From the NCBI GenBank assembly GCA_014529385.2, contig CM043966.1:102869087-102933086 (forward strand): a DNA stretch of 64,000 nt, in the 5' to 3' direction. The notes beneath the pieces were generated by a model. That model searched no databases, was not told the origin of the DNA, and saw nothing but the letters and a program-made list of their open reading frames with translations. Position 1 is the first letter of the stretch; each line of letters opens with the position of its first letter. The stretch comes from Adiantum capillus-veneris. Lineage: Eukaryota; Streptophyta; Polypodiopsida; Polypodiales; Pteridaceae. Both the position numbers and the translations under genes were made by a program. Of the stretch, positions 1 to 10,849 are shown piece by piece.

Positions 1-3000
1 GGATCATAAAGTGCTATACCCCCTGAAGCTGCATCATGGCTCTTTCTGTATGAACCATCAAAGAACAACACATGTGCATTGCTGATCTGTGGCACTTCTT
101 CAACTACCTTTCTCACCACCTCTTCCTTAACAATAAGGGGATTCTCCTTGTAGGTCAACAAATCAGCTAGGGTAGCCCTTGTACTATCTTCCACTAGAAA
201 AGAGAACTCAAACTCCTGCAGCTCAATTACCCATTTCTTCACCACATTTGACATGTTAGTACCATTAATTAAATGTGGCAAAAAGGCATAACTCGTCAAG
301 AAAACAAAAGGCCGTGGTAGCAAGTAATGACGAAATCGTCGACAAGCAAATATTACACTGGCCATCACTAGCTCTACTTCCGAGAACTTTCTCTCCGCTA
401 CCAACTTCACTCGGCTTGCACAATACACTGGCCTCATATAATGGCTGCCCTTCCCCTTTTGCAATAGCATGGCTCCAATGGCATCATCCCCTACTGAGGG
501 ATTTACATAAAAAACTTTCTCCCAATCAGGAGCCTGCATGGCTGACAACCCCCCTAACACCTCTTTCACCTCTTGAAACACTTCTTCACACTTGTCATTC
601 CATTGTAATGGATCATGCTTTGCCACTTGTTGTAATGGATAAAGAATCTGAGAAGACAATGGAATAAACCTTGCCATGTACTTCACTTTGTGTATAAAGG
701 TTGCCAATTGCTTCGTACTCGTAGGTGATGGAAGAAGAATAATAGACTTAACCTTATCTGGATCAGCCTCAATGCCATTTTCTGACACCATATGGCCCAA
801 TAACTTCACCCTTGGCTGTGCTAGATGACATTTCTTTGGATTTAGTTGTCCTCCACATTCATCATATCGAGCCAATACCATCTGCAGCTTCTCATGGTGT
901 TCAGCGCTACTGCTATAAACACAGAAGTCATCCATAAAAGCTTTAACACAACTACCAATGAATGGTTCCAATACCCAATTTGCTCTCTCTTGATAGAAAG
1001 ATGGTCCATTTGACAACCCAAACGGCAATACTATGTAACAATAACAGCCCCATGGCGTAATGAAAGTTGTCTTTGTGCGGTCTTTAAGAGCAATCTTCAA
1101 TTGAAAATAGCCTGAAAAACCATCACACACACTGTACCTCTCATAACCTGCCACTGAATCCAAGATCTGATCGATGAATGGAAGAGGATATGGGTTCTTC
1201 TTAGTGGCTACGTTTCAGGGTTTAAAATCTACACAAATTCTCCACTTTTCATCCTTCTTTGGACTGACCACAACTGGACTCACCCATTCTGTGGTCTCCA
1301 CAGGGACTATGAACCCTGCCTTCAATAACTTGTCCACCTCTTCTCGCAAGGCTTCCATTTGCTCTTGACCCATCCTTCTTAGCCTTTGCCGCACTGGCTT
1401 AGCACCTTCTTTCAGCTCTATATGCATTTCTTCGCCCTTGAACCCTCTGATCTCTTCATATGAAGTAATGAACAAATCAGGAAAACTAGCCAGCATGTGC
1501 AAATATATATCCTTCTCCATAGTTGAGAGGTCTCCACTGATCATTTGTGTCATCAATTCCTGCTTCTTTGACAACTCAACCTTGGTTTGCATCAGCCCTT
1601 CAATCACTTCATAAGGCCCTTCACTTTCATCTTCAACCTCATTCGCAAATGCAACTAAACCAAACTCCTGGATTTCTTTGTCCATCAAAAGAAATGCAAC
1701 ATCAACATCCTCATCACTGCTGGTAGTGCTATCACTGTCCTCATCTGTCACCGTGGAAGAGTCTTCATCACTAGACTCATCCTCATCTTCATAAAGCTCC
1801 TCTAAGCGTTTCCTTGTGTCCATATTATAAAGCTTCTTGGTACCTGTCTTTCCATAGAGGCTAATCGTACCATGTTGCCAATCTTGAACAGCTCCCATTG
1901 CACGTAACCATGGTTTTCCCAGTATAATAGGATATGCTCCCAACCCTGCTGGCATCACATGAAAATCAACCGCTGCCTTTGCATCATATGCCTCCACTTC
2001 TAAGCTCTTTACAATACCCAAGCATTTTACTTTTTGATGGTTTGCCAATCTGATCCGAAACCCTGACACCCCAGCCACTGTGAGACCCATCTTCTCAACG
2101 CATGAGTGTGTTATGACGCATATTTGGGCTCCGCCATCCACATAACCTTGTCCCAAATTTTTCCTTTTATGCCACACATATACTATTGGACAAATGTCTG
2201 GTAGCTCATCCATTGCCAACACCTTTACTGAACCTCTCTCTGGCTCTTTCTCCATTAGGTTAACCATCCTCTTCCACTGTCGCTTTAGCTTAGGCACCAT
2301 CTCTATAAGCTGCCCAAAAGTAACATCTGCCTTCCTGCTCGTCAGATCCTCCTTCAAGTCATAGCTTAATTGCCCATCCCCTAATGGAAAATCTGAAACA
2401 TGAAACTTTCGACGAGCTCTCCTTTTCCTCTTGGCCTTGACATCCTCGCCTTCATGGCTCTTTCCTTTCTTCTTACTAGGACCTGAGGCACTTCTTCCTT
2501 CCTTATCCTCTGTGGTCCTCTTCCCAATAGGCATCACTAATGTATCCTCTAGCTTTGATGCCTTCTCCAAGGTGACTACACTTAGCACTTTTGTCTTTCC
2601 CTTTTCCTCCTGGGTCAGTCCACTGGTTCCTTCGTCTCCCTTAATTTCGATGCCATAATCATTTGACCTAGTTAGCACCTGTCTTGGCAATGGATACATG
2701 TCTCCCCCCATCCTTGGTGGCTTATCACATTGCGGGCTGATGTGACCCAACTCTCCACAATTATAACATGTGGGCGTCTGCCTCCAGTACCTACCATTGC
2801 TTTGTCCAACACCATTCCTAGGTCTTTCTTCACCTCCTGGCTGATTTGCATACCTCCCTCGACCTCGATTATTTCCCACTTGACCTAGCATGTTTAGGCT
2901 AAGATTCTTCATCAAATCTACCACTTGCCTCATGTCTTTCCTTAGCCCATCATCTTGCACCGATGTAGTGACCACTGCTGGCATAACCTGAGTAGTAACA

Positions 3001-3689
3001 CGAACCACTGGTTCATGATGAACCCCTGACATGCGACCTTGTAAAGACTCTAGAGGCTGAAATTCAGACCTCATGGGCAAAGACTCCACCCCTAACTGGC
3101 TCATTTTTTTTAGCTTCCACTCTTTGTTCCTTGATACCTCTAGTGCATCTTCATATGTCCTAGGCTTCTTTAGCTCCACTCTCCAACGTATATTCTCCCA
3201 AAGACCAGCCAAGAACCTGTCCTTCTTCATCATGTCAGGCGGGGGTACCTGTGGTGCTAAGGCCTTGCACATCCTCTCCCATGCCAATGAGAACTTACGT
3301 ATGTACACATCTACTGGCTCACCTTCCTTTTGCACCAAACCTTGTACTTCTTGCCACACTTTGTCAGGATCTTCTATCTTCACAAACTCCACTTCCAACC
3401 CATGCCTTAGATTGTCCCAACTCAATCTTACAGGTGGATCCGCTGCACGCAACTCCTCTTCAAATGTTTTGGACCAAACTCGTGCATCACTCTTCAAACA
3501 AATTTGGAGAAGGCGTAACATCTGCGCAGGGTCATGAATCTGGTTGCTAATGCAGGCAACCTCCATCTTTTCCAAAAATTCTTCCACATCTTCATCACTT
3601 CTTCCATGAAACTCCGGATAAGAGAAAGCCATGGCTACCCAAGTTACAATGCTTTGAGAACCCCTTTGAACACACGTGCAAGAACCCAA
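1..3689 (-). pseudogene. Ty3/gypsy (Tat-like) gag-pol polyprotein, one nonsense codon, cut by window edge
   Basis: Polyprotein of an LTR retrotransposon read right to left. From an ATG at 3689, or more plausibly the in-frame ATG at 3632 (MAFSYPEFHG), I see a gag capsid domain (residues about 25-200), a zinc knuckle CYNCGELGHISPQC (plus 2731-2772), a retropepsin-like protease centred on VDGGAQ (near 2135), and the start of reverse transcriptase ending CVDFKP. A TGA at 1215-1217 interrupts the frame. Beyond it the same frame stays open to base 1: RT with FMDD at the catalytic site (plus 924-938), a first RNase H (about 300-560), and a second RNase H-like domain starting FFDGSYRKSHDAASGGIAL (about 4-66). 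A second RNase H is typical of the Tat lineage. Integrase would lie left of the window. A single stop in about 3.7 kb suggests a fairly young copy. Confidence 0.88.
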
Positions 3690-4652
3690 AACTTTTGACT
3701 ACCCAATCCCCAGAAACTTCAATGGAGCTCAACTTTAGATAAGGACAAACACCTGCACATCAAATGAGTTTTCATAGTTGATCATCGAAATTACAATAGG
3801 CAAAGGACATTCCAGGATCTCTCGTAATCTTCTTGGCCCGAACATAAAGACTATGCGCTGCTGGAAAAAAATCTTCCTGGACACATGAACATTTATCTGG
3901 ATTCTTTGAGTTAAATGAAAAGGAGTGAACTGAGGTCCATTTTGATCATCCATTAAAGCCAACCATGCAGCTCCCAAGAAAGCACATCTGACTTATCCTC
4001 TGATTTAGCCAAAATTTCAACAGCATAACAGCATAAATGCCTTAAAAGACCAAAAGACTAGCCATCATAACTTGGAAAAATTTTGATAGAGTTTCCCCAG
4101 AAGTAGAGCAGTGTGAACCCAAAATATAGACTGTATATGTATGCATAAACTGTCAACAATAGAACCCGAGCATCAAATAGGACTCACTAGCACATAGCCT
4201 ATGGTGAGGTCACGAAAAGGATGCTCCAGCTACCTGTATCACCGAAAGGATCTCCACATTTGAGAATCCCCCAGCTCAATAAAAACCTCACGCTATCGAC
4301 CCTCACACGAAGGCTAATGCAAATTGCGTATAGTCAAGTCTCAGAAATGACTATCTTCCAAACCAAGTCTCAGAAATGGCTGGGACTGCCAAATACAACC
4401 AAGTATGGCTCCACAAATGCGTACAATGGCAGTTTCCACAAGTAACGTACAATCCAGCAGACGATGCGCTCAAATAGGCGCCAAGTGATGCATACCCACA
4501 ACAACTGCAAGTGACATCACTGCTAGTATATCACTGTACTCCAGCTACCTCTACCTGTGTGAATCACCTATACCTATATCTGTCCCTGTAACCTGTAACC
4601 TGTAATCCCTAATCTCGAAGCTCGAAGCTCGAAGCAGAAGGTACTCGAAGAA
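3690..4652 (-). other. 5' leader of the minus-strand gypsy element
   Basis: Non-coding stretch between the gag start and the primer-binding site of the element on its right. No frame of note on either strand. It ends in short direct repeats at about 4580-4635 (CTGTAACCTGTAAC and CTCGAAG units). I assign it as leader by position only. Confidence 0.55.
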
Positions 4653-4672
4653 GATCCTCCGTGGGGGCGCCA
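4653..4672 (-). other. Primer-binding site of the minus-strand gypsy element
   Basis: On the minus strand the sequence begins TGGCGCCCCCACGGAGG. TGGCGCC is the usual start of the primer-binding site in Tat/Athila-type plant gypsy elements. It lies about 6 bp inside a TG/CA boundary that would be the LTR end, slightly further than usual. Confidence 0.55.
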
Positions 4673-4678
4673 AAAGGA

Positions 4679-5354
4679 TGTGAGCGGGATGAAAACACAC
4701 ACAGTGCCTCTATAACGACCCGACACACACTCTTGGGAAGATACACACACACACTATGGGGCACCACTCGGCTTACACAACACACCTGGCCGAGACAGGG
4801 AACACACCTCTGGAGTGAGAGGAGAGAGACTATCCACTTGCCCACTCCACACACACACACACACACACCCAAAAAACTCAGCTCAAAAGAGGAGAATTTC
4901 TGATGTTTAGATACAAATGAGCTTGGGCCAACACCAATGGGGCAAACAGCTCACACAATATGGGTAAAAGATACCAGATACAATCACAAACTGGAGCAGA
5001 AACTTCGCTCATAAGAGAAACTTACACAGCCAAAACAGCAGAAAACGATGGAGGAATTTGGCAAAATGGACAGCGCCATCGCGTCCGGAACGGCCCAAAA
5101 CCCCAGTCTACAATGTCAAAGTGCTCAAATCCGACCTCCGATGAGCAGTTTAGGGCCAAAAAATGCTCCCAAAACAGCAAAAACACACTTGCGGCTGTTC
5201 CTCCTCTCTTCTCCACGTTTTTTCTGGTCTTCTCTCAGTTTTTTCAGTTCCCACACTTAGCTTTATTAGTTGGGCACCCTTGTCCTTTTAGATGACCTCA
5301 AACGGACCCCGGACAAGCCAAAAACGGACCTCGCAGTGCATAGTTGTCACCCTG
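4679..5354 (-). repeat. Probable 5' LTR of the minus-strand gypsy element
   Basis: Placed between the primer-binding site and a possible TG boundary on the minus strand near 5350. It contains an (AC)n tract at about 4848-4868. The partner LTR lies outside the window, so neither the far boundary nor the TSD can be confirmed and the right end is a guess. Confidence 0.4.
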
Positions 5355-5812
5355 TTGCATCCATACGCACACCTGGCACTCATTTCTTTTCAATAATGTG
5401 TCTCGCAACCACATGAAGTGGCCCCAAAAAGTGGTCCTAATGATGACCTTTCTGCATAACTCTCACAAGAAAACACCACTTTGTGTCCGTATTCATCCAC
5501 GTGCAAATATTGACCCCGTTCGCCCTCCTGACGCCACTAGATGCCATCTGACGCACCTGCTTACCTCGTGTCGTCGTCCCGCGGATAGCTTCCTCGAGAA
5601 TTTTTACGCGCTATAAACTCCTCATTATTGTAGAAAAAACATACTGGTACTGGTAATAGTGAAAATCGATGCACTATGTACATGTTGTCCTACCTGTACA
5701 CATGTGGGCCCCACGTAACCACCTGGCTATGGAAATTGGGCAATCCTTTATTCGATGCACCATGCATGTGTATGTACATATGCGCAATCCCTTGCTCCAA
5801 AAAACTCCTGAC
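5355..5812. other. No recognisable feature
   Basis: Intergenic stretch between two minus-strand retroelement fragments. Short open frames on both strands show no family signature. Confidence 0.5.
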
Positions 5813-6514
5813 AACGCCCTTTGACACAAGAACATGTTGCATCATATAAGCCCACATAGGGTAATTGTCCCCATCCAACCTGTCCTCAGCAGCAAACATC
5901 TTGAACACATCTGTGTTGTTGTTGTCAGCCATGGTAAATGTTGCACCTGATGTGAAAACTGCCTGAAAATAGGAGAAACGGAGCGGGAACAACACATGCT
6001 ATATAGCACAAACTGTAGAAGACTATAAGACACCTGTTATGTAGGAAACGGCACTGACAGAAACTCTGCACAAAATGACGAAATAGCCTGTGCACCTGTA
6101 GTGGAAACGGAGGCCGAAATGAGCCCAAATCAAAAATCTGAGCAGACCGAGCTCTACGAGCACACCCAAAATATTTGTCGACCCGCGAACGCTCACCAAA
6201 GCTCACTAAAATTGGAGAAAGTGAGCACGTGTATGCTGGAGCAGCTGGCGACTAAGCCCGGGAGAACGCAACCTGCTCTGATACCAATTGTTGGAATTAG
6301 GGTTGCAGAGAAATGCACATAGCTTGGAGAAGACGAAGGAAGCTCAAGGCACACAATAGAGAGTGTGTTACTTAGTGTGTAATGGAAAGATGGATAGCCC
6401 TAGAGTGATGGGCGTCTATACAATGCTCGGGGGAAAAAACCTCCTAAAGAGGGAAAAATGCCCCGGCGGTCCTAGTGTGTTCACACACATCACTACCACA
6501 TGTATATGGTAACA
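5813..6514 (-). mobile_element. Ty1/copia 5' fragment (element I): LTR, leader, gag start
   Basis: Minus-strand relic of the copia family that is fuller at 18371-22862. From right to left: a 5' LTR (6289-6514), a primer-binding site reading TTGGTATCAGAGC, a leader containing the family motif GCTATATAGCACAAAC, and a gag start at the ATG on plus 5932 (MADNNNTDVFKMF). The match to the family gag ends after about 40 codons at VLVSKGV (near 5813). The rest is a foreign sequence, so the copy is truncated on its 3' side. Confidence 0.8.
6289..6514 (-). repeat. Copia LTR of element I
   Basis: 226-bp LTR, on the plus strand starting TGTTGGAATTAGGG and ending TATATGGTAACA, the reverse complement of the LTRs at 18371 and 22636. 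The primer-binding site abuts its left side, so this is the 5' LTR. Confidence 0.85.
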
Positions 6515-6646
6515 GGATCCCTACTGTGAGCGGTCTGCTAGCCAAACCAATATTCTAGTTTTTTCTCCCCTGGTACTTCCCCATATTAAATGATCTGTTT
6601 AACATGAAAAATCATTTAGGAGAATTAGATATTAAGTATTATGATA
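6515..6646 (-). repeat. Fragment of the J-type LTR, inverted
   Basis: About 130 bp matching, in reverse complement, the first 135 bp of the solo LTR at 24148 (landmarks GGATCCCTAC..., CAATATTCTAG, GGAGAATTAGATATTAAG, TATTATGA). It abuts the end of the copia LTR at 6514, so element I may have inserted into a J-type LTR at a GGATC site. Confidence 0.65.
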
Positions 6647-7227
6647 GAATCACTTCACATAGTAGTATACAAAAATATCAATAAGTGGTTATGTCCACTG
6701 GACACATAAGCAATGTGTAATATGGGGAGAAAAAGTACCTCCATGAAACTTGCATGTATCCAAAGACCACTAGAAATTAACAAAAGAACATGTGTTAATC
6801 CCATCATGAACAAAATTAAGCCATGGTAATCCAAGATCAATGCAATTAAGTTGTCAATTAACTAATCCTCAAAAAAATCAATGGGGATCTTTGATGACAA
6901 AAATGACATGCCTTTGTCGATGAAATATGCCTTGAGACCAATATGAGGTAGCCGACTAGGGCACCTCTATAGCCAAGACCTAGAGAGCTCCTACACTCCC
7001 CTTCTACCTAAAATCTTGAAGGCTAGAGTGTGGTTGATCTCCACCCAACGACACACCCTATATATAGTCCCCTATCTTCGAGCTCCCCTTAGGGTCACTT
7101 AGGGTCATGTTAGAGTCTAGCTGATCTCCACCTAATCACCTTGTATATAAATACACCTTAGTTTTAGCCCCTTACATGCCAGCTTGTCTTGGGCTCGTCT
7201 CCTATAGGACAAGTACTTGCCTCATCC
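6647..7227. other. No recognisable feature
   Basis: AT-rich intergenic DNA. Two phrases recur (about 7027-7050 and 7110-7140, ...TCTCCACC...), hinting at an old internal duplication, but no coding or mobile-element signature is visible. Confidence 0.4.
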
Positions 7228-7746
7228 CAACGAAATATATCATTGTTTTCATCCTTGGCTGATGACCATCTGCAATTGTTGCATGTATAGGCAAGAAATT
7301 GCACAAAACCAACCAATGCTATATAGCACAACCAATAAAAGGCCACAACATGTTTTACTATTTTTTTCACTACATCATATTTTGTACAAAAGGACAGAAT
7401 TGTGCACAATGTGTTGCTTGTACTAAAAAAGGAGCTTAAAGTCTTATCAAAATATTGATGACACAAAGCTATGTGCTATCCAATACAAATGTGAACTATG
7501 AATGCTCACCAGAGATCAAATCAGTTTGAGATAGTCAAGTGCAGATGCTCGTGATGTTACATGGGGAGAAATCTACTTTGATATCAATAGTTGTATTCAG
7601 AGTGCACATAGGAGCTTGGAGGCACTAGAGAAGCTTAAGGGCACATAGCAAAGTATGCAGAGAAGTTAGCCCCATAATGATGAGGGTGTACATAAAATTG
7701 ATAAGAGAAAAACCTTCTAGTGAGGGAAGAAAGTGCCTCGATTATC
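7228..7746 (-). mobile_element. Highly degraded copia 5' fragment (element N)
   Basis: Old minus-strand copy of the same copia family. GATATCAATAGTTGTATTCAG (7579 onward) aligns with the family's primer-binding site/LTR junction, and GGAGCTTGGAG, GCTTAAGGGCACA and AAAACCTTCTAGTGAGGGA align with LTR blocks up to about 7745. To the left, GCTATATAGCACAAC (about 7318) matches the leader and about 7228-7290 faintly matches the gag start. No frame is intact. Confidence 0.45.
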
Positions 7747-7766
7747 CCAGCAGCTTTTGTATTCTT

Positions 7767-8803
7767 TTTTTTTTTTAAAGCAAAAGCCACAATATGTGGG
7801 TAGTATTGTATTAAAGCCAAAAAATTTTACAAATAAGTCCATGCCCAGAACCGAGCCATGGATGCACAAAACCAAGCTCAACTATACTGCATACCAACCA
7901 TCCTACTACCATCTCAAAAGAGATTACCAGCATTACATCGGCTAAAAGGGAGACACCCTCCGGAAAAGAAAAGACTAACCAACAGAGACAATAGCAAGCC
8001 GATAGGGCGGGGCCCAAAGTCCCCATCACCAATAGGAGCCCTCGAGGTGCCACCGTAGCGGTGTCGTTACCACCAGCAAATCGTACGCCCACCAGGACCG
8101 CCATGTAGAGCCGACATGAGTAGAACTCCGAAGAAAGCAATCAGATGAGACAAACCTTCGAAGCCAAATCAAAACCAAAAGCCCACTGATCCACCTTCCA
8201 CAGGCTCTTGAGGGGAGCCAAACCCTTCAGTGAGAGACCTTCCGTGCCACACATCCTTGTGCAACACCACCGTCGGATCGACACCACCAAGGCCGTTGTG
8301 GAGGGCCATACTCCATCGCAAAAAGCCAGCATGACCACCCGTAAAAAACCAAAACAGAGGAGCAATACAACCAGTCCAAAGCAGCACAGTCCTTCGATCC
8401 ACCACATCTAATCCAAGCCAAACAAACGGAACCAAACCCCCATTGGCCAGGCGAGCGATTCGCCTTCGAAAGAAGGACACGCAGCCACCAAGCCATTTTG
8501 CAAAAACAAATCTGATGTTGGACCTCCCCGGACCGCCAAGGCAAGCAGGAGCAGCCGGAAGCCCCTTCCCTAGAGCTCCCCTGACCCTGATCCGCACAAC
8601 CTCGCCATGGCAGCATCCGAACCTGCAGCTAGTTCAGATCCGTGCATGAGAGCCGACATGCACCTCCAGACCACTCACCAAAGGGCCCCCCAACCCGCGT
8701 GACGTAGCTAGAGCAGAACATCTCGATGCCCGCATAGAGCAGGGGAGGAGCCATCGCAATAGACTATTCGCGAAGCAGTGGAAAAACTATCCAAGCAAAG
8801 AAT
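7767..8803 (-). mobile_element. Poly(A) retroposon (5'-truncated LINE or similar), 18-bp TSDs
   Basis: The element ends on the minus strand in a poly(A) run (plus-strand T tract from 7767). It is flanked by AGCAGCTTTTGTATTCTT at 7749-7766 and AGCAGCTTTTCTATTCTT at 8804-8821, matching at 17 of 18 positions. Long TSDs plus poly(A) are the signature of LINE-type target-primed insertion. Minus-strand frames in the GC-rich upstream part (up to about 140 codons) show no reverse transcriptase motif, so the source could be a LINE 5'/3' region or a processed transcript. The insertion point lies just beside the degraded copia LTR. Confidence 0.75.
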
Positions 8804-8821
8804 AGCAGCTTTTCTATTCTT

Positions 8822-8998
8822 AAAAAAAGGTTTTACTTTTATCAATGATAGAATTTTATTTGATATCTCGTTATTTTGCTTTTCTTTTTCTAGAAGACTT
8901 CAAGGCATACAAGTTGAAAAACAAATGTCTCTAGATAACTCTAACAAAGGGGCCTTATATGCTTCAGAGATATATTGTTTTGCATAACAAATGTGTAG
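8822..8998. other. Spacer between retroposon and MITE
   Basis: AT-rich sequence after the second TSD, with no recognised feature. Confidence 0.4.
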
Positions 8999-9007
8999 CA
9001 TGCAAGG

Positions 9008-9431
9008 CCTCAGCACTAAGTGACACCGTGCATTCATTAAAGGGGGGTGAAAGGATCCAAAACGGGAAGTCCATGCACGAAAGCAGAGGTGATCGAAACC
9101 GCATAGGTTATTTAAAAACTAAACCCGGACACCAATTAAACCTCAAAAACCTAGGCATCTTGTCTTAACTTACAATATAGGCTCGTAAAAATGGAGGGGT
9201 TTACACAATGTGCACACGGTGAAGTGGTTAGCCCATGTGACGTGAAACTCGGTGTGCGAAGTTGTGGGTTCAAATTTGAGTCGCGAGGGGGTATCCGAGT
9301 TCCCATATTGCCTCGATTTTTGTGTTGGTCAGGTTTAGTGCACCTCGAGATTCCGCCCATAACTTCTCGACGGTGGAATCTGGATCCCTTCACCCCCCCT
9401 CAATAAATGCAAGTGTCACTTAGTGTGGAGG
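9008..9431. mobile_element. MULE-like MITE with long terminal inverted repeats
   Basis: The 9-bp direct repeat CATGCAAGG occurs at 8999-9007 and 9432-9440. Just inside are inverted repeats of about 52 bp: left 9008-9059 starting CCTCAGCACTAAGTGACAC, right 9381-9431 whose reverse complement starts CCTCCACACTAAGTGACAC. Both run through a G7-type tract to GGATCCA. A 9-bp TSD with long terminal inverted repeats fits the Mutator superfamily. The 424-bp element encodes no transposase. Its interior holds a tRNA-like segment, listed separately. Confidence 0.82.
9213..9300 (+). repeat. tRNA-like (SINE-type) Pol III promoter segment inside the MITE
   Basis: TGGTTAGCCCATG (9225-9237) resembles an A box and GGGTTCAAATTTGAG (9266-9280) a B box, about 40 bp apart as in tRNA-derived promoters. 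No cloverleaf acceptor pairing is evident, so it is a SINE-like head and not a tRNA gene. Confidence 0.5.
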
Positions 9432-9440
9432 CATGCAAGG

Positions 9441-10323
9441 ACTAATAGATTTGAAACAGAATTGTTCAATGAAGCCGAAATCTATCATGCACTTTTTGAA
9501 TTGATAAGAGATGACACGAGGTATCTCTACCATCTGTTTGTTGGCAAACAAAGGAGACATTTAGTTGTTAGTATACACATTGGGAGCCTTGTGTCACCTC
9601 CCCCTATGTAGTGATTGTGAAAGAAACTTTTGTACATAATTCATACGTATTTGGGTCTATTCCACCGGATCCCCATTAATTAGTGCATAATATTCTCAAG
9701 GAATCTGGCCATTCCAAGGCAGAAGTGTTGGCTCTCCACAATCGCGGCCTCTGCGCAGACCCCGACCCGATGACCTTGCCCTACTTGCAGTCGGCATCTC
9801 TCCAGTTGTTGCTCGTGGATGGAATCTGGCACCTTCCCCCAACTGGGATCTCTCCCTCTCTCTTCGCGGTCCTGTTTGCAAATGGTAGCCCTACGTCTAG
9901 GCGTAGAGAGCCTGCCATAAGCACATGTCGCCTCTGATAGGCTCTTCCAACCTCACCTCCATCAAGATTTTGGACACATGATAAACCCCCCTTCTTGCGA
10001 TCGCAATTGTACGCCTCCCTTCTCTGTGCACTACTCTGCTGACTCGGTTAGCTTCTGCCTTGCACTGATCAGCTACCCATAAACCACTCGAAGCCGTTGC
10101 AAGCTCCCCCGTGCTCCACCGTCTGTTTCTCCCCATCTGCAGTCCTAGCCTGCCGATTCATTAGCTACCTCAACTCCATTCCCCCCGCCTGCAACCGCCC
10201 ACAAGATTGTTTGCCAAAGTGTACAAAGAAGACGACAGCCACCGCTCCATGCGTGCCCTCCCTTGTAAACAAGCGCGAAGAACAAAGTTTTGGCTCTGCA
10301 CGTCTCATCAACAAATCTCCACC

Positions 10324-10326
<3 letters not shown>
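9441..10326. other. No recognisable gene
   Basis: Low-information sequence with C/T-rich stretches and short frames on both strands. Nothing resembles a known family. Confidence 0.45.

Positions 10327-10376
<50 letters not shown>
10327..10376. repeat. (CT)n microsatellite
   Basis: About 50 bp of uninterrupted CT dinucleotide. Ser/Leu-rich or Arg/Glu-rich frames across it are artefacts of the repeat. Confidence 0.95.
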
Positions 10377-10379
<3 letters not shown>

Positions 10380-10519
10380 TGTCTCTCCTCCACGTGCAAG
10401 TTACCTCCTTTCATATTCATCTCATCCTTGTTGCCTTCAAAGCCATGGAAGGTATCTGCAAAGATTCCACTTAATGCAAAGATTAGAGGGACATAGCTTT
10501 ATAGCATAACCCTAAAAAA

Positions 10520-10747
10520 TGGCTCTATTTTCACTTTTCAATACACAAAATCTTCCCAAGATGCTTTAGCATCTCCAATTAGCTTCAAAAGCATTCCTAA
10601 TGCCTAGGATTTGACCTCAGCACCTAGTCTCCTAATGCCTAGGATTTGACCTCAGCACGTAGAGACTATAAAGAGAAGCTTAACCACTAGGGTATTTACC
10701 TTGGCTGCCCTTTGGGAATCCCTTTAGCACTAAAAAGAAACAAACCC

Positions 10748-10779
<32 letters not shown>

Positions 10780-10835
10780 AAAAATAAAAAATCCCAATAG
10801 CTAATTAATGGTTTCTAAAAAAACTCTTTTTGGGG
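10520..10835 (-). repeat. SINE-like unit 1 (tRNA-derived) with poly-C tract
   Basis: On the minus strand CCCTAGTGGTTAAGC (plus 10682-10698) resembles an A box and AGGTCAAATCC (plus 10642-10653) a B box. The B-box neighbourhood is duplicated with a 35-bp period (10596-10623 and 10631-10658). A C24 tract (10745-10768) lies on its 5' side. The unit shares its layout with the next one, down to the words AGCATCTCCAATTAGC and CTTGGCTGC. Confidence 0.55.
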
Positions 10836-10849
10836 ACCTCAACTTACTA

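Noticed and set aside
2431-3550. Plus-strand frames of 75-154 codons antisense to the first gypsy gag
   Set aside because: They mirror the coding strand of a clear gag, and their sequences show no independent domain.
8141-8616. Minus-strand frames of up to 142 codons in the retroposon as genes
   Set aside because: They overlap one another in different frames, show no domain, and lie inside an insertion with poly(A) and TSDs.
10145-10509. Arg/Glu-rich and Ser/Leu-rich frames over the CT repeat
   Set aside because: Their composition follows from the dinucleotide repeat alone. The same applies to frames over GA repeats at 17752-18012, 26216-26445 and 61020-61250.
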